Origin: Paulinella micropora
Lineage: Eukaryota > Cercozoa > Imbricatea > Euglyphida
Length of the DNA stretch: 45,642 bases
NCBI GenBank assembly: GCA_009731375.1
Contig: BJOX01000254.1
Span: forward strand, 640,859 to 686,500
Reading direction: 5' to 3'
The position numbers and the translations under genes were made by a program. The notes beneath the pieces are model-generated. The model did no database searches and had not been told where the DNA came from. It worked only from the letters and a program-made list of their open reading frames with translations. Shown here piece after piece: positions 8,948-19,929 of this stretch (its first letter is position 1; each line of letters starts with the position of its first letter).

Positions 8948-8996
8948 ATTTTTTTAAAACTATATATACTACGATATAAAATAATTCTATTAAAAT
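8948..8996. promoter_or_regulatory. Divergent promoter of the virus-like block
   Basis: A 49-bp AT-only-like space between ATG 8947 (minus) and ATG 8997 (plus), containing CTATATATACTACGATATA. It must serve both genes if both are transcribed. Confidence 0.45.
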
Positions 8997-11465
8997 ATGA
9001 ACCATTTAGGAAATCCATGGACATATCATTTTTACGGCTCTGTCATAGTGGATGAGGATTTAGAAATTGATGGAGTATTATATGGCATCATATTGAAGCA
9101 AACTCAATACAAGCAAGGACTGACGACATAACAATATCTTCAAGAAATAACAATTCTTCTTTATTGATATCTGATACAGGCTATGTGTCAATTAATAATG
9201 AATATGATCTACCATTAGCGGACGGCACGGCTAATCAAGTATTAAAAACAGACGGGCTGGGCAATACTTCATTTGCTACACTATCTTCAAGTTTTATAAG
9301 CGATTTTGAACTTGATAAATTAACGGATGTTGTTATAACAGGCACACCCAACAGTAATCAATTGCTTATTTATAGCACAGGGCCATGGAGAAATATGACA
9401 TCCCCCTTTCTAAGATTAGATGGCATTTTCGGTATGACGGGAACATTAAATATAGGGTGGGGCAAAGCATAACAAATGTAAATCTTGTGGATGGCGTTGA
9501 TGTTTCTGTTCTTGATGGCTCGGTGGTTAAATTGACGGGAGACAAAACCATAGCAGGGGCTGAAACATTTATTGACAAAATATCAATATGGTATGGGAAA
9601 CCAATAATCATAGGCAGATCAACAAAAGGAATTGGTGCGACTGGTGGCTTAGAATTGTATGGTAATTATGGTGATTTCACTGGTGGTGCGCATATGCAAG
9701 CAATTACATCACAAGACAATTATCCTACTTTTTCATTAGTCAATTTACAACACGATACTACAAGTTTAGCTTTTGATGCTTATATGGGTTCTGTTGGATG
9801 GGAATCAAGTTATGCTACTTCAAACTTTATGATTCATAAATCTAATGACAAATTTAAATTTTTATATGGTAGTGGGAATGTCGTTGGAGACCCCGTTTTC
9901 TGGGCTACAGCCATAGAAATTGATACAGCAGGTTTATTAACCACGAAAGCAATAAATGCAAGTGCCGGATTAATAACAGCAAATGCGGGACTAAATATGG
10001 GAGGGCAAAGCATAACAAATGTGAATTTGGTTGATGGTATTGATGTTTCCGCTCTTGATACTTCGGTGGTTAAACTAACAACAGACCAAACCATAGCAGG
10101 AACTAAAACATTTAGCAACATAATAAATGCGAGTGCGGGCATTCATATGAAAAGCCAAAGCATTAAACAAATGTTAATTTGGTTGATGGTGTGGATGTTT
10201 CTGGTCTTGATAGTTCCGTGGTTAAACTAACAGGAGACCAAACCATAGCAGGAAAAAAAAATTTACATCAACTTTAGAAGTAAGTTCTTCATCCAATCCT
10301 ACTTCTTTGATGGTATTGGAATAGCCTTTGCTACAAAAATAGGAATGATTGCAGCACAAAAAACAGCAACAGCGGCCTGGTATCCGATACAAATAACTGG
10401 TTCGTATGTAGAGTTATATTCAGGTAATACTTTAATTATAACCGCAACTGGAACAACATTAAGTTTGAATAACAACAAAATAACAAACTTGGCAGACACT
10501 TCCGCTTCAACAGATGGAGCAAATAAAAGCTAGGTTGATACAAAAGACGGGCAAAATGTGAAACTAACAGGAAACCAAACCATAGCAGGAATTAAGACAT
10601 ATAGCAGTGGTGTTGAAATAACTGGAAATTCAATAAATTCAACAACAAAGGGAACATTCATCGTTTTCAATTCTACAAGTAATATTGGGTCAATTGCTAG
10701 TTTGGATATGAAAACAAATACGTATTACAACTTTGAAATTTCAGCAAAAAAAATAAGTTTTATTATTGATGGGACGATTGTTTCGTGGTTTAATGCTACT
10801 GGCTTAGATTGTAATAGTAGTCGGATTGTTAATCTAGGAGCACCACAAAATGCGAATGAAGCGGTAAATAGGCAATATCTGGATGACAATTGTGTGAAAC
10901 TAACAACAGACCAAACAATAACAGGAAGTAAAACATTCAATGGGGCGAGCACTGTGATAAAATATCTAACTCTAACACAAACGGCTGATTTTAATAATCA
11001 AGAAATCATTAATGGTGGAAATATCCGGACGCNNNNNNNNNNTACATATAATGGGGCGAGGATATTAAACCAAAATGGAGTAGATATATTCTTTTCACAG
11101 ACTCAGGTGGTTATCAATATTTCTTATTTAATCTAAATACTGCTACAAGTGGAACCGCGAACCAAAGAGGTTATGTATTCACGAATGTAGCATTTGATGT
11201 AAAAGGAGCTGGTCTTTATATTTCAAAACTTTTGGATAATAAAAGTGCTTCATCCGACATCGTCCGGTTTAACAATGCTGGCGGTATGCGGTTTTATGGT
11301 GCCTTAGATATGAATTCAAACAACATAACAAGTGCTGGAACAATAACGGGAACATCAATTACTTCAACTGCTGGCATGACTACAACAACATTAACGGCAA
11401 GCGATAAAATAACAACTGCATTAGACAAACCGATAATCATAGGCAAATCAATTCATCAGGGATAG
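8997..11465 (+). pseudogene. Broken long fibre-type gene with phage-like repeats
   Basis: Similarity to tail or fibre proteins runs through several frames: 8997-9130, 9130-9470, 9470-10160, 10160-10330, 10345-10530, 10540-11135 and 11140-11465. Typical phrases are LPLADGTANQVLKTDGLGN and repeats of the form SITNVNLVDGVDVSVLD plus VKLTxDQTIAGxKTF, seen near 9466, 10010, 10160, 10555 and 10893. Frames change near 9100, 9467, 10160 and 10250, and a TAG at 10531-10533 interrupts a segment reading ANKS*VDTKDG. A 10-N gap lies at 11033-11042. DKPIIIGKS near 11430 echoes KPIIIGRS near 9600. The 5' ATG at 8997 fits the divergent promoter. Such proteins form trimeric fibres for host attachment in phages and large algal viruses; this copy cannot make the full-length product. 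Confidence 0.65.
11033..11042. other. Small assembly gap (10 N)
   Basis: Run of ten N within the fibre pseudogene; its true length is unknown, so the frame across it is not testable. Confidence 0.95.
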
Positions 11466-11510
11466 CAAATTCATTAAATTTCACCGTAACTCATATTACT
11501 GGATCAACAT

Positions 11511-12653
11511 TTATTAAGTCGACTCGTTGACTTACTACTAATCTTTTGATTATATGTTCATAATTTCCGATGCATGATTTTCTTCACAAGTATTCAGCCG
11601 GGATGAGCGGGACTTTTTGCCTTTGAGCAATTGAGAGGTTAGGTGAGAGTAGGAAAATAATCTTCTTCTCGTCGGAGAGGCCTGGCTATACCGTGGGACG
11701 CCAGCCTTGCTTGTAATCTAACCGATACAGGCATGCCGCGATAAGCCGGGTAGCCACATCCGACATACTTCTCAGAGAGAGTGAGGGTAAGTAGTCGCGA
11801 CCAATCAGGGTCTGGCTTTTCACCGCCAACGTGTGTGATAGGGCTTAGACATGTTTATTGTTATTATAATCATAAGGTCCTTGGTGCGGACATAATAATA
11901 AATTATTCCAAAGTTCAGCAGACAAGGCAGATTAATTTACGTTCTTTGAGGGGGAGCGTCGGAGAAATACCGTTACTAGAGAATATCCATTACCGGACTT
12001 GTCCTTTTTGGCAAATTCACGTAAATGTATTCTCTGCCGGCCCTCCTTGCCATTTGCCTTTATATTACCATATTTCTTTACAAGTGCAGGAAGAATGTGC
12101 TTCTTACAGTTGCACAATCTACAATTCATCCTTTCACAATCTACAATTCATCCTTTCCAGACCTTCTTGATTTATCTAGAATAGGGTTGGTCTCCGTCGG
12201 GACTTATGTAGACCAACCAATTATAGAACGGATAGTAATAGATGGAACGGATAGGGATCGTAGTTCTAGGGCTCAAGCAGCACTGTTTGTATTCAGAATT
12301 AAAAGGCAACAACACTGCATAAGTGAACTGAAAACACTTGACATTTAATAACGGAATAGTAATACTTGGACGCTTGTATTGACTAGTTATTGGGACTAGA
12401 GTGTGGTCAAGTGCTTCACGGCATTGCCCACCCTCTGCGCACACCTCCTTTTATTCCGGCAAGAACCATTGCCCGTGGTCTAGTAAGCCTTCCGGTTTGG
12501 AAGGACTGCTACTCTATCGTGCAGCAAACACCTGGAATCGTAGCTCATTTTTTCCAGCTGGCACGTCTTGATTCACAGGAGCGAGCGTACGCGTCATGTC
12601 CACTTCTTCCACTGGCTTGTCAGCACTTGCCACACCTATAGGTGCAGTACACA

Positions 12654-12655
<2 letters not shown>
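11511..12655. other. No supported gene; small repeats
   Basis: Short open frames occur on both strands but none has domain, repeat-in-frame or splice support. Notable items are a 22-bp tandem duplication (CACAATCTACAATTCATCCT..) at 12113-12156 and a 9-bp inverted repeat GGTTGGTCT/AGACCAACC at 12185-12193 and 12210-12218. The stretch could be retroelement LTR or leader debris; I cannot prove this. Confidence 0.5.
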
Positions 12656-12705
<50 letters not shown>

Positions 12706-12933
12706 CGTGAGTATGACTGTGTGTGAGTGTGTGTGTGTGTGTGTGAGAAATAGAGAGAGAGATGTATGTATGTATGTATGTATGTATGTTATGTATGTTG
12801 TTATGTATGTATGTATGTATGTGATGTATGTCTATATGTATGTATGTCTATATGTATGTATGTATGTGATGTATGTATATTGTATGCATGCATGCATGTA
12901 TGTATGTATATATGTTATGTATGTGTGTATATA

Positions 12934-12978
<45 letters not shown>

Positions 12979-13116
12979 TGTATGTATGTATGTATGTATG
13001 TATGTGATGTATGTCTATATGTATGTATGTCTATATGTATGTATGTATGTGATGTATGTATATTGTATGCATGCATGTATGTATGTATGTATGTTATGTA
13101 TGTGTGTATGTATGTA

Positions 13117-13151
<35 letters not shown>

Positions 13152-13209
13152 AGTATGTATGTATGTATGTATGTATGCGTGTATGTGTGTATGTATGTAT
13201 GTATATATG

Positions 13210-13240
<31 letters not shown>

Positions 13241-13262
13241 ACGTATGTAAGAGAGAGAGTGT
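12656..13262. repeat. Composite microsatellite with higher-order duplication
   Basis: (GA)n, (GT)n and (ATGT)n blocks alternate. A larger unit (GTGATGTATGTCTATATG.., a GCATGC core, then a GA block) starts near 12821 and again near 13004, so a composite unit of about 183 bp was duplicated. Met-Tyr-Val-Cys frames through it are artefacts. Confidence 0.85.
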
Positions 13263-13441
13263 GACTGTGTGTGCACGACTTGTAGTATCTGTGGCAGCAG
13301 CTGCTCCAGACGACGACGAAGGCGAAGGCGAAGGCAGAGAACGGCTGCTCTCCTCTTCTTCTTTGTCGTCAGCATGCGCCTGCTGCGCCATGGCAAGAGT
13401 TGCCACTGCCGCAACCCTTCGTTGCGTCCGTGGAGGCATCG

Positions 13442-13553
13442 ATGTTGATGGAACCAGCTGAGCTGAACACTAACACAGCAGATGGTATGAGTACCAGTAA
13501 TAATATGGAATTGCATAGTAGTAGGGAGCGGCAAGAGATTCAAGAACACACCA
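13442..13553 (+). CDS. Possible short exon of the downstream transposase-like gene
   Basis: ATG 13442 opens a polar segment (start MLMEPAELNTNTADGMSTSN) ending at a donor-like CCAG|GTCAGAG. It could be a 5' exon of the gene at 14401, with a long intron carrying the hairpin at 13615. The joining acceptor is not determined; ACAGGCC after the T-rich tract and TTTGCAG at 13953 is one candidate. Low confidence. Confidence 0.2.
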
Positions 13554-13614
13554 GGTCAGAGTTTCCCTCTCCAAGTCGAACCACCTCTCGAGTACCTCTC
13601 GAGTTGAATTGTCA

Positions 13615-13643
13615 GAGCGCTTTTGAGAGTCTCAAAAGCGCTC
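13615..13643. repeat. Perfect 13-bp hairpin
   Basis: GAGCGCTTTTGAG-AGT-CTCAAAAGCGCTC, stem 13 bp and loop 3 nt. The flanks hold tandem CTCTCGAGTAC/CTCTCGAG and other short inverted matches, so this may mark a foldback element or a structured intron. No terminator role is implied. Confidence 0.75.
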
Positions 13644-13953
13644 CTCAAATCCCTCCACTTTTGTAACCGTTGGTTCAAATTCTTGTCCCCACCGGGTAGG
13701 GTTTGGGCTATTACCCGCATTTTGAGGTGATATGTTTGGCCGGACAGTGCCATTTGCACGGCCGGAATCGTATGCGGAGTGGTTTTGGGATTTTTTCAAA
13801 CATCCTCAAATCTATCCTCAAAAGGCTCCGCTTTGCTGGCATCACTTTGCCTGGTGGTAAAGATGCACCCTCACTCGTGCTGAAAGTTGCAACCCGTTGC
13901 CCAAGTCTTTTCCTACCTCCTCATCTTTTTTTTTTTTTTTCCTGCTCGGTTTG

Positions 13954-14328
13954 CAGACAGGCCACCGACATGAAGAAAAGGAAGCAGGAAAGGGCGAACA
14001 GCAGCTATCTTTTGCTCTTGCCAAGCAAGAAGTGTCTTTGCATTTCACTATTTTGCTGCTTTCACTTTGCCATGCTGGACAGGTTGCTCGAAACTTGGAA
14101 ATTTCCCTCTCCGCTTCAACTTCGCCTGCTTCTACGACCTCATCGTCCGTGGTTGCTTCCTCTGCGTCCATGGTTACGTCCTCTTCGTCCGTGCGTGCTC
14201 CCTCTTCGTCCGTGCGTGCTCCCTCTTCGTCCGTGCGTGCTCCCTTGCCTTCCCAGCAGCTGCAACCACAGTGTCTGACGCTTTCGTCTCTTCGTGGAAA
14301 TGAGTTGGATGGTTTGTGCGCGTCTTTT
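13954..14328 (+). CDS. Possible upstream exons of the transposase-like gene
   Basis: After a T-rich tract and TTTGCAG, a frame reads TGHRHEEKEAGKGEQQ, then a probable 51-nt intron (14032-14082, GTGTCT...GGACAG), then a Ser/Ala-rich region with three tandem 21-bp units encoding SSSVRAP (about 14178-14245). It stays in the same frame as the exon at 14401 but meets TAG at 14395-14397. An intron from about 14329 to 14397 (ending CTAACTAG) would remove the stop and preserve phase. The splice choices are inference, so these residues are not counted in the main gene. Confidence 0.3.
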
Positions 14329-14400
14329 GTCCTGCATGACCGAGCGCAACTCAGAGAACCACCTCGTGTGGATGACCGTGCTCTTGCTGCTAACTAGGTC

Positions 14401-16770
14401 ATGGACGCTTTGGGACTAGAAGCCGGTAGATTCAGCAGTGAGAATAGTTTCATTTTGGAGCTCGCAAAGTGGGGTTTTGCAACCATTGCAAGGATTAGGC
14501 AGGACACACAGTCCACACCTCTGCTTACACCTTCTTCCGTACCACCGCATGTAACCTCTTTGCTCGGAGAAGTGCAGGAATTGTTTCAGCTTACTTCACG
14601 GTCTGCAGTGTTGCTCGGCGTACATGATATTGAGTGTCTGACTCCTTTCGTGGGTTCATCGTTCAACAACACAGGAGCCAACTTTGATCCCATCGCGCAA
14701 GAACTTGGTCTGGACACACACGGCATCGAATTTTACCTAGCCGAAAACCATCCAAGTGGAGATAGACGCATAAAAAGCGGAACGATTTATGTGCTGCATG
14801 TGACGCTGAGTAAGGTATACGATAGTATGTAACCCGGTATTTTCAATTTATTCTTCCTGAAATCGCGTGCAAGATGATGAGTGGTGAGTCAGTCCGCTTT
14901 GTACCTAGGTGTCGGATGAGAAGGGGTCAAGAGCAGCTGCGCCTGGCCTTTGAGTCTGGTGACGATGAGGTGTGGCAGTGTAAGAAGTGTGATCCGCCCA
15001 CGTACCACGTCGTGCATACCGAGCATAAGGGGAAGAAACATGTTTGTCGCAGTAGAGTCGGCGGCGCAACATCGCGCAAGGCGCATTTCATACCCTCTGG
15101 CGAGGTGATTTCGAGTTCAGTCACTGATCAGCCGAAAAGGTTACAGCGGAATTTGGAGTTACTTGAATATTACCGACAGCAGAGGGCACGCTTTATTGCG
15201 GTTGTATAATATTGTCCAGACTGGTTAGCAGCAGAGTGTCGCTGCTCCAAATCGTGTCAACTGCAACTGCGTTGCGTTGTTTTGCAACTGCCCACACAGG
15301 TAAAATGTTTCTGCATGTTGTTGTTCTCTCATTTGCTAGGGGGCCGGGGGCCGCCCACACAACTTTTGCTGCCACTTTGTTTCATATCATAACGACATGA
15401 CACAAAGTGACAGCATCGCTTACTGTACTAGTTTACAATACACATTGTAAACCGTTTCGGTAGGACTCCAGTTTACAACCCTCTGAAGCAGATCCGGTTG
15501 AAAGTGGCTGAACTTCGGGTTTGGTGGTATAAACTCATTGCTTCTTTTCTCCCACGTCCATTCTTGGCATCCGAATGGAAGACACAAGTCACTCCTCCCA
15601 TCCGTTCTGATTGGACTCGACTCATGAATTTACATAATCTGGAAATCAAAGTCAATAAGCACTGGGCGCCCTGCATTTATTGTGCCACACAGAAGAGCAA
15701 GCAAAACGGTTGGTTGCTATTCTGCGAAGAGAAAACAGAGCACTTTCCGACGAAGATGAGAAGGAGATGGAGGAGATTAAAACATTCTTGACTAAGTTTG
15801 AGTATCATTTGCGTGCGAAGAACAACAAGAGATTTTACGATGAAGATTTAAAGACATGTGCTGAAGATTTGTCGTACATACTCGTAGTAGTGGACTTTTC
15901 ACGGCTGACTGTGGGTGGGGGGGATACAGAAGACGTAAATGACTGTATCGGAGTTTTGATCAGAGGGGATGGAAAGGCAGGAGTCAAAAGAGAGTATGTG
16001 ACACTTTACCACATCACTCTGATAAATTTTGTAACAATGACTTTTTCTTTGTGAGGGAGTGGTTTGACAATATTCTTGAGCGCCGAATCACACATATGCG
16101 TCAGCCTGTGCAGGTAACCAAACTTATTGTCTGGTCTCATGGAGGGAGGAAACATTTCAAGCAAAGGTACTCATTAGCTGAGTTCAGTTTGATTCTAATC
16201 AAACATCCTTGGCTCAAATTTGCGCAGTGGAATTTTAGGCCGTCATATCACGGGAAGGGTCTTTGTGATTCTCACGCTGGAAAGATTGCACAAGCTGTCT
16301 TATATGAAGGCTTTCATAACGGTTACATTTGGCGAACTTCGCAAGATCTTGCAGCTCTTATTAAGAGAAATCTCTCTAACTCAAAGCCTATGATTCTTCG
16401 GGCACCCATCAACCAGAATTCACAACTTAAACATCCAGTCACTAAAATTCCTGACATAGGAAAGTTACACTGTTTTGAAGCAACATCAACACCTGGAATG
16501 TTACGAGTTTCTACATTTCGTGATGAGAGAAAACAGAATTTTGTTTTCCTAAACGATCTGTCTTCTTTGCGGCCAAAGCCTGCATGGCAGCCTTCTGCTG
16601 CGGCGGTGGCAATTATTCTTATGCCTGCTGCGCTTCCTAGTCTTGTTACTCGACGGGCAGCTGCGCTTCCTGTAGTTGCAGCAGCGCCTGTTGCTGCATA
16701 TCGAGGACGGGGTGGGCGTGTTGTGCGGAATCAACATGGACGCAGAGGTAGATCACGTCGTATTAATTAA
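14401..16770 (+). CDS. DDE-like transposase-family protein with altered catalytic motif (about 636 aa)
   Basis: Proposed exons 14401-14814, 14874-15200, 15492-15650, 15698-15993 and 16056-16770 sum to 1911 nt, exactly 637 codons. The best supported introns are 14815-14873 (59 nt) and 15994-16055 (62 nt, GTATGT...TTTGTGAG); the 291-nt and 47-nt introns are weaker, and a frameshift near 15690 is the alternative to the last. The protein has a CxxC pair (WQCKKCDPPTYH, exon 2), then VVVDFSRL at 15883-15903 (candidate first Asp), VWSHGGRKHFKQ at 16129-16164 and WNFRPSYHGKGLCD at 16228-16269. These match the order vDFS, SDGxxxxxxQ and WNFxxxxHGKGxxDG that I recall from uncharacterised eukaryotic DDE-like transposases. 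The Asp of SDG is His here (16138-16140) and DGxGG reads DSHAG, so activity is doubtful. The basic C-terminus has an RGRGGR-type tail. Domestication or decay are both possible. Confidence 0.55.
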
Positions 16771-17165
16771 AAACAGTTATCTTAATATTATTAATAATAT
16801 TTAATAGTCACTCAGTAACTTAAAAGTATAACATATATCAACGGTTCAAAATTTAAATTTTGAATTTGAATTTTGAAAAGTACAATGAATTTAGTTTAAT
16901 ATAGTTGAGATACAATTTCCATGAATTTGGTATGAAAACAACAATGAAAACAAGTTGTGATATAGTCGTGAAGTGGAGCGGAGTGGTTTTGGGAGTGGTA
17001 CCAAAAAAGTTACCGTTAGAGAAATAGAAAATTTGAAATTTTGAATTTTTTCAATTTAAATAAGTAAATTATTTTTTTAAAATCACAAGCAATTGATTTT
17101 AATTAATAATATCATATTTCATATTTCAAAAAAATTCTACTAGATTTCTTGTAAGACATCTTGTA
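16771..17165. other. AT-rich intergenic stretch; no gene seen
   Basis: Contains AAATTTTGAATTTGAATTTTG-like self-complementary runs near 16850 and 17030 and two AACGGT/ACCGTT motifs, but no clean terminal repeat or target duplication. Confidence 0.5.
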
Positions 17166-19316
17166 CTATATCCTGTCGGCCTCTTTCAGGGCTAACTCTG
17201 CCTCAACCCCTGCTGGTATACCCTGAAACGTCGGGAAGTTATCTCTACCATCCAGCAACAGCAAGTGCACACAATCATCGCCAACTGGCTCTCGATCGAA
17301 AGCAACATCCTTCTTCGATATGACCATCGCTTCCACCCAGAACGCAGTTACTCCCGTACCCCACCATGGAAGGTCCCACAACGAGTTCTCCTACCAATTA
17401 TCCGCCACAATACTATCAGATCACTGATGATCAAGCGAGAATCCTTCCCCAGACGAACCTTCTTCTACCTCGACGTGGGTGCCAGAGATGGTCTCCTAGA
17501 GTTAAACACCAAAGCAAAGCCAGCTGAGCTGCAAGCAAGGTACCCGGAATCCCTAGACCTCACTGTTGCTCCGGTTCAATGGGATGATATCGCTGGGCGC
17601 CTCCACCTCCTAGAATACGCATCGTACCGCGAAGAACGGGCTAAACTCCCGCCAGCTGCCGTCAAACCGTCCACGTCCCCTGATGCTGTATTCCACAAGA
17701 TTAACCACGACAACACCCAAACCAAACCGCAACCCCTCTGCAGACAAAGCCACACCACCCTAAACCAGCGGTTTCAACAACGCCGCAACAACGTCCGCAT
17801 ACAAGTCGAACAACAATACCGACCAGGTGACCAGGATGAACCCCCTTCCCCGCTACCATTCACGGAGCCCACGCCTCGTCCCCAGCGTCAATGGCGCAAG
17901 CGACGCCGCAGCACCAATGCACAAGCAACACCTCCTCAGACCTCCCCACCCCCAGCCCCGACAAACCACACAAATGGTCAACTCAACAACGCTCCCTCTT
18001 CGATGACAGCGTACAAGCAAGCATTACAGCCCTACACGGGCCCAAGAATTACTAGCGCGAGCCGTGGCCGCAGCCAGAACACTTAGCATCAACACCAAAC
18101 CAGGATCTACCTCCCTCGCTACCAAAGCGAATCCAGGAATAGTATCAACAACCAAACAAAACCATAAAAAACCCCACCACATCCCAGCTCGACTAACCAA
18201 TCTACAAACGCTAACTGAGCTCCACAAGCTCCTATCAACAGGCCAACTACCACCAGACGTCCGGACCACCTGGCGGAGATGGCGACGCATCATGCACACC
18301 CTGGGACCTACCTCCGGGACGAGAACCATCGACACCCTGTGGGACTTCCATACTGATTCCACTCAGATACGACTTCCCCCCGAAAACCTCACTGACCTCT
18401 GTGCCCTTGCCCTCAACACCATTGGCTGGGCCCGAGATCGTATCAACAAATTTGCGGGAAAAGCTACGACGGATTCCAACCTCGGGCACATGCCCACCAG
18501 AAAGACCCTCAACTACTTATGTGATACAAATCGCACAGCAATATACAACAGGGCGCGGCAACGCAGACCGACACAAAGGCCTACCCAAGCAGCCATCACG
18601 TAATAATACTCCAACCTGTTCCGCGCAAAGATCCCCACGACCGACGCCGCCCAAACCTTTGGAGGGAACGCACTGGGAGATGATTTCACCTGCCTTACAC
18701 CGCCAATAACGCAACAACACAACCGCCCAGATATATTCCTAGGGGAGCGAACAGCCCGCAGCCCTCCCCTGCCCCTCACTCTCACAGTGGCACATAACAC
18801 CACAACCACATCTGCAGCGCTTCCGGAATTCTGCGAACAGCAACTCCAACAAGATTGGGAACCGCATCTCCTTACGGCATGGTCCCAAGCACAACTCCAA
18901 CAAACCCCGCCTTGGACGGAAAACCTCATGCAGTACACATCGCAATGTGTTACAGAACCTCGGCGCGCCACATACCATCGCACCAATGATTTTTTCACCC
19001 AATTGCACTGGGAGGCCCACGGCATCCCGGAACAATGACAATGCGCCCCCCCGCTACAATTTGGAACTTGTACACAGCGCCGGATCCCTCATGCATCGTG
19101 AACCTTCTCCACGAACCCGGAGGTGACTCCGACACTGGCAAGCGCACCCTTCGGATCCCAATGGGATCATCCAACTCCTGGACACAGGAACCGTGGCACT
19201 CCTCCTCCACCTCCTCCCACGCCCCTTACAATTGCACTACCACCTGGACTCCCTCCGCCCCAAATTACGTACCGACATCGATACCACCAACCCCCAGAAC
19301 ATCTTAACAGACGCTA

Positions 19317-19770
19317 ATGACCCCACAACCACGGCTATCTTCCACATAGACGGCTCCAGCTTCCCGAAATTGGGCCACGCAGGGGGTTTTGGAGCTATTC
19401 TCATGTTCCAAGAACACCTAGGTAATTGCAATCTTTGGATCCCACGAACACCCAACCACCAGTGCACACCAAGAAGTCGAGGCCGCCGCGATTGTCCAAC
19501 ACTACATACACACACGCCGGTGGCAGCCACACCAGACCCACGGTTTTACCGACTACAAGTGCCTCGCCGACTGCCAACTGCAAGGCGAATATCAACAATT
19601 GTTTCCCCAACGCCCATACCCCATCCTGTGGGAAGCTATCGCCAGATACAAACTCACGCAATGGAACCTACAGATGCACTGGGTCCAGTCGCACATCGAA
19701 AACAGTTTTGAATGGCGCCACCGCCTCAACGACGTATGTGACTGACTGGCTAAAGAAGCTGCCCTCCTCC
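19317..19770 (+). pseudogene. RNase H domain of the LINE-like element (broken)
   Basis: Type I RNase H motifs appear in order: IFHIDGSS (Asp at 19349), HQEVEAAAIVQHYI (Glu at about 19473), TDYKCLADC (Asp) and WVQSHIEN followed by NDVCD*LAKEAA (His and final Asp). The frame changes between about 19420 and 19467, and a TGA at 19743-19745 interrupts the CD-LAKEAA signature. The catalytic residues are all still visible, so decay is through indels and a stop rather than loss of the active site. The domain lies about 200 bp before the RT, not after it. Confidence 0.7.
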
Positions 19771-19929
19771 CTATACCGACTCTTAGACGATTGGCGACAT
19801 ACCCACCCCCCCGTGCAACCGGCATTTCCCCCTCCACCTATACCGCGTTACCGCCTACACCTCCCGAGTGGTTATACCAAACACTTCACCAAGTTACCAC
19901 CCCAGCTGATCTCTTACCCTGACGAGCAC

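Larger units (their letters stand above)
7521..11510. mobile_element. Endogenous virus-like segment (giant virus or polinton-like virus type)
   Basis: The block differs from its surroundings. It is AT-rich and intronless, with tightly packed genes, a tail-to-tail overlap (8303-8312), a 49-bp divergent promoter (8948-8996), TATATATA-like boxes next to start codons, and a fibre-type gene with repeats typical of phage and algal-virus tail or fibre proteins. No capsid, packaging ATPase, polymerase or integrase is present, so the virus group cannot be fixed. The right edge near 11470-11510 is set only by loss of fibre similarity and change in composition. The fibre gene is broken, so the copy looks old or inactive. 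Confidence 0.55.

Noticed and set aside
12656-13262. CRISPR-like array
   Set aside because: Repeats are contiguous microsatellites without unique spacers, in a eukaryotic context.
13300-13439. Minus-strand frame starting at ATG 13439 (Ala/Ser/Glu-rich)
   Set aside because: It runs directly into microsatellite translation, and the opposite strand is equally open; neither is supported.
12707-13549. Met-Tyr-Val-Cys and Thr-His-Ile repeat proteins
   Set aside because: They arise from ATGT, GT and GA microsatellites in any frame; no non-repeat domain is attached with confidence.
16840-17065. Possible second MITE from AACGGT/ACCGTT and AT-rich inverted runs
   Set aside because: The terminal match is short and imperfect and no target duplication is visible.
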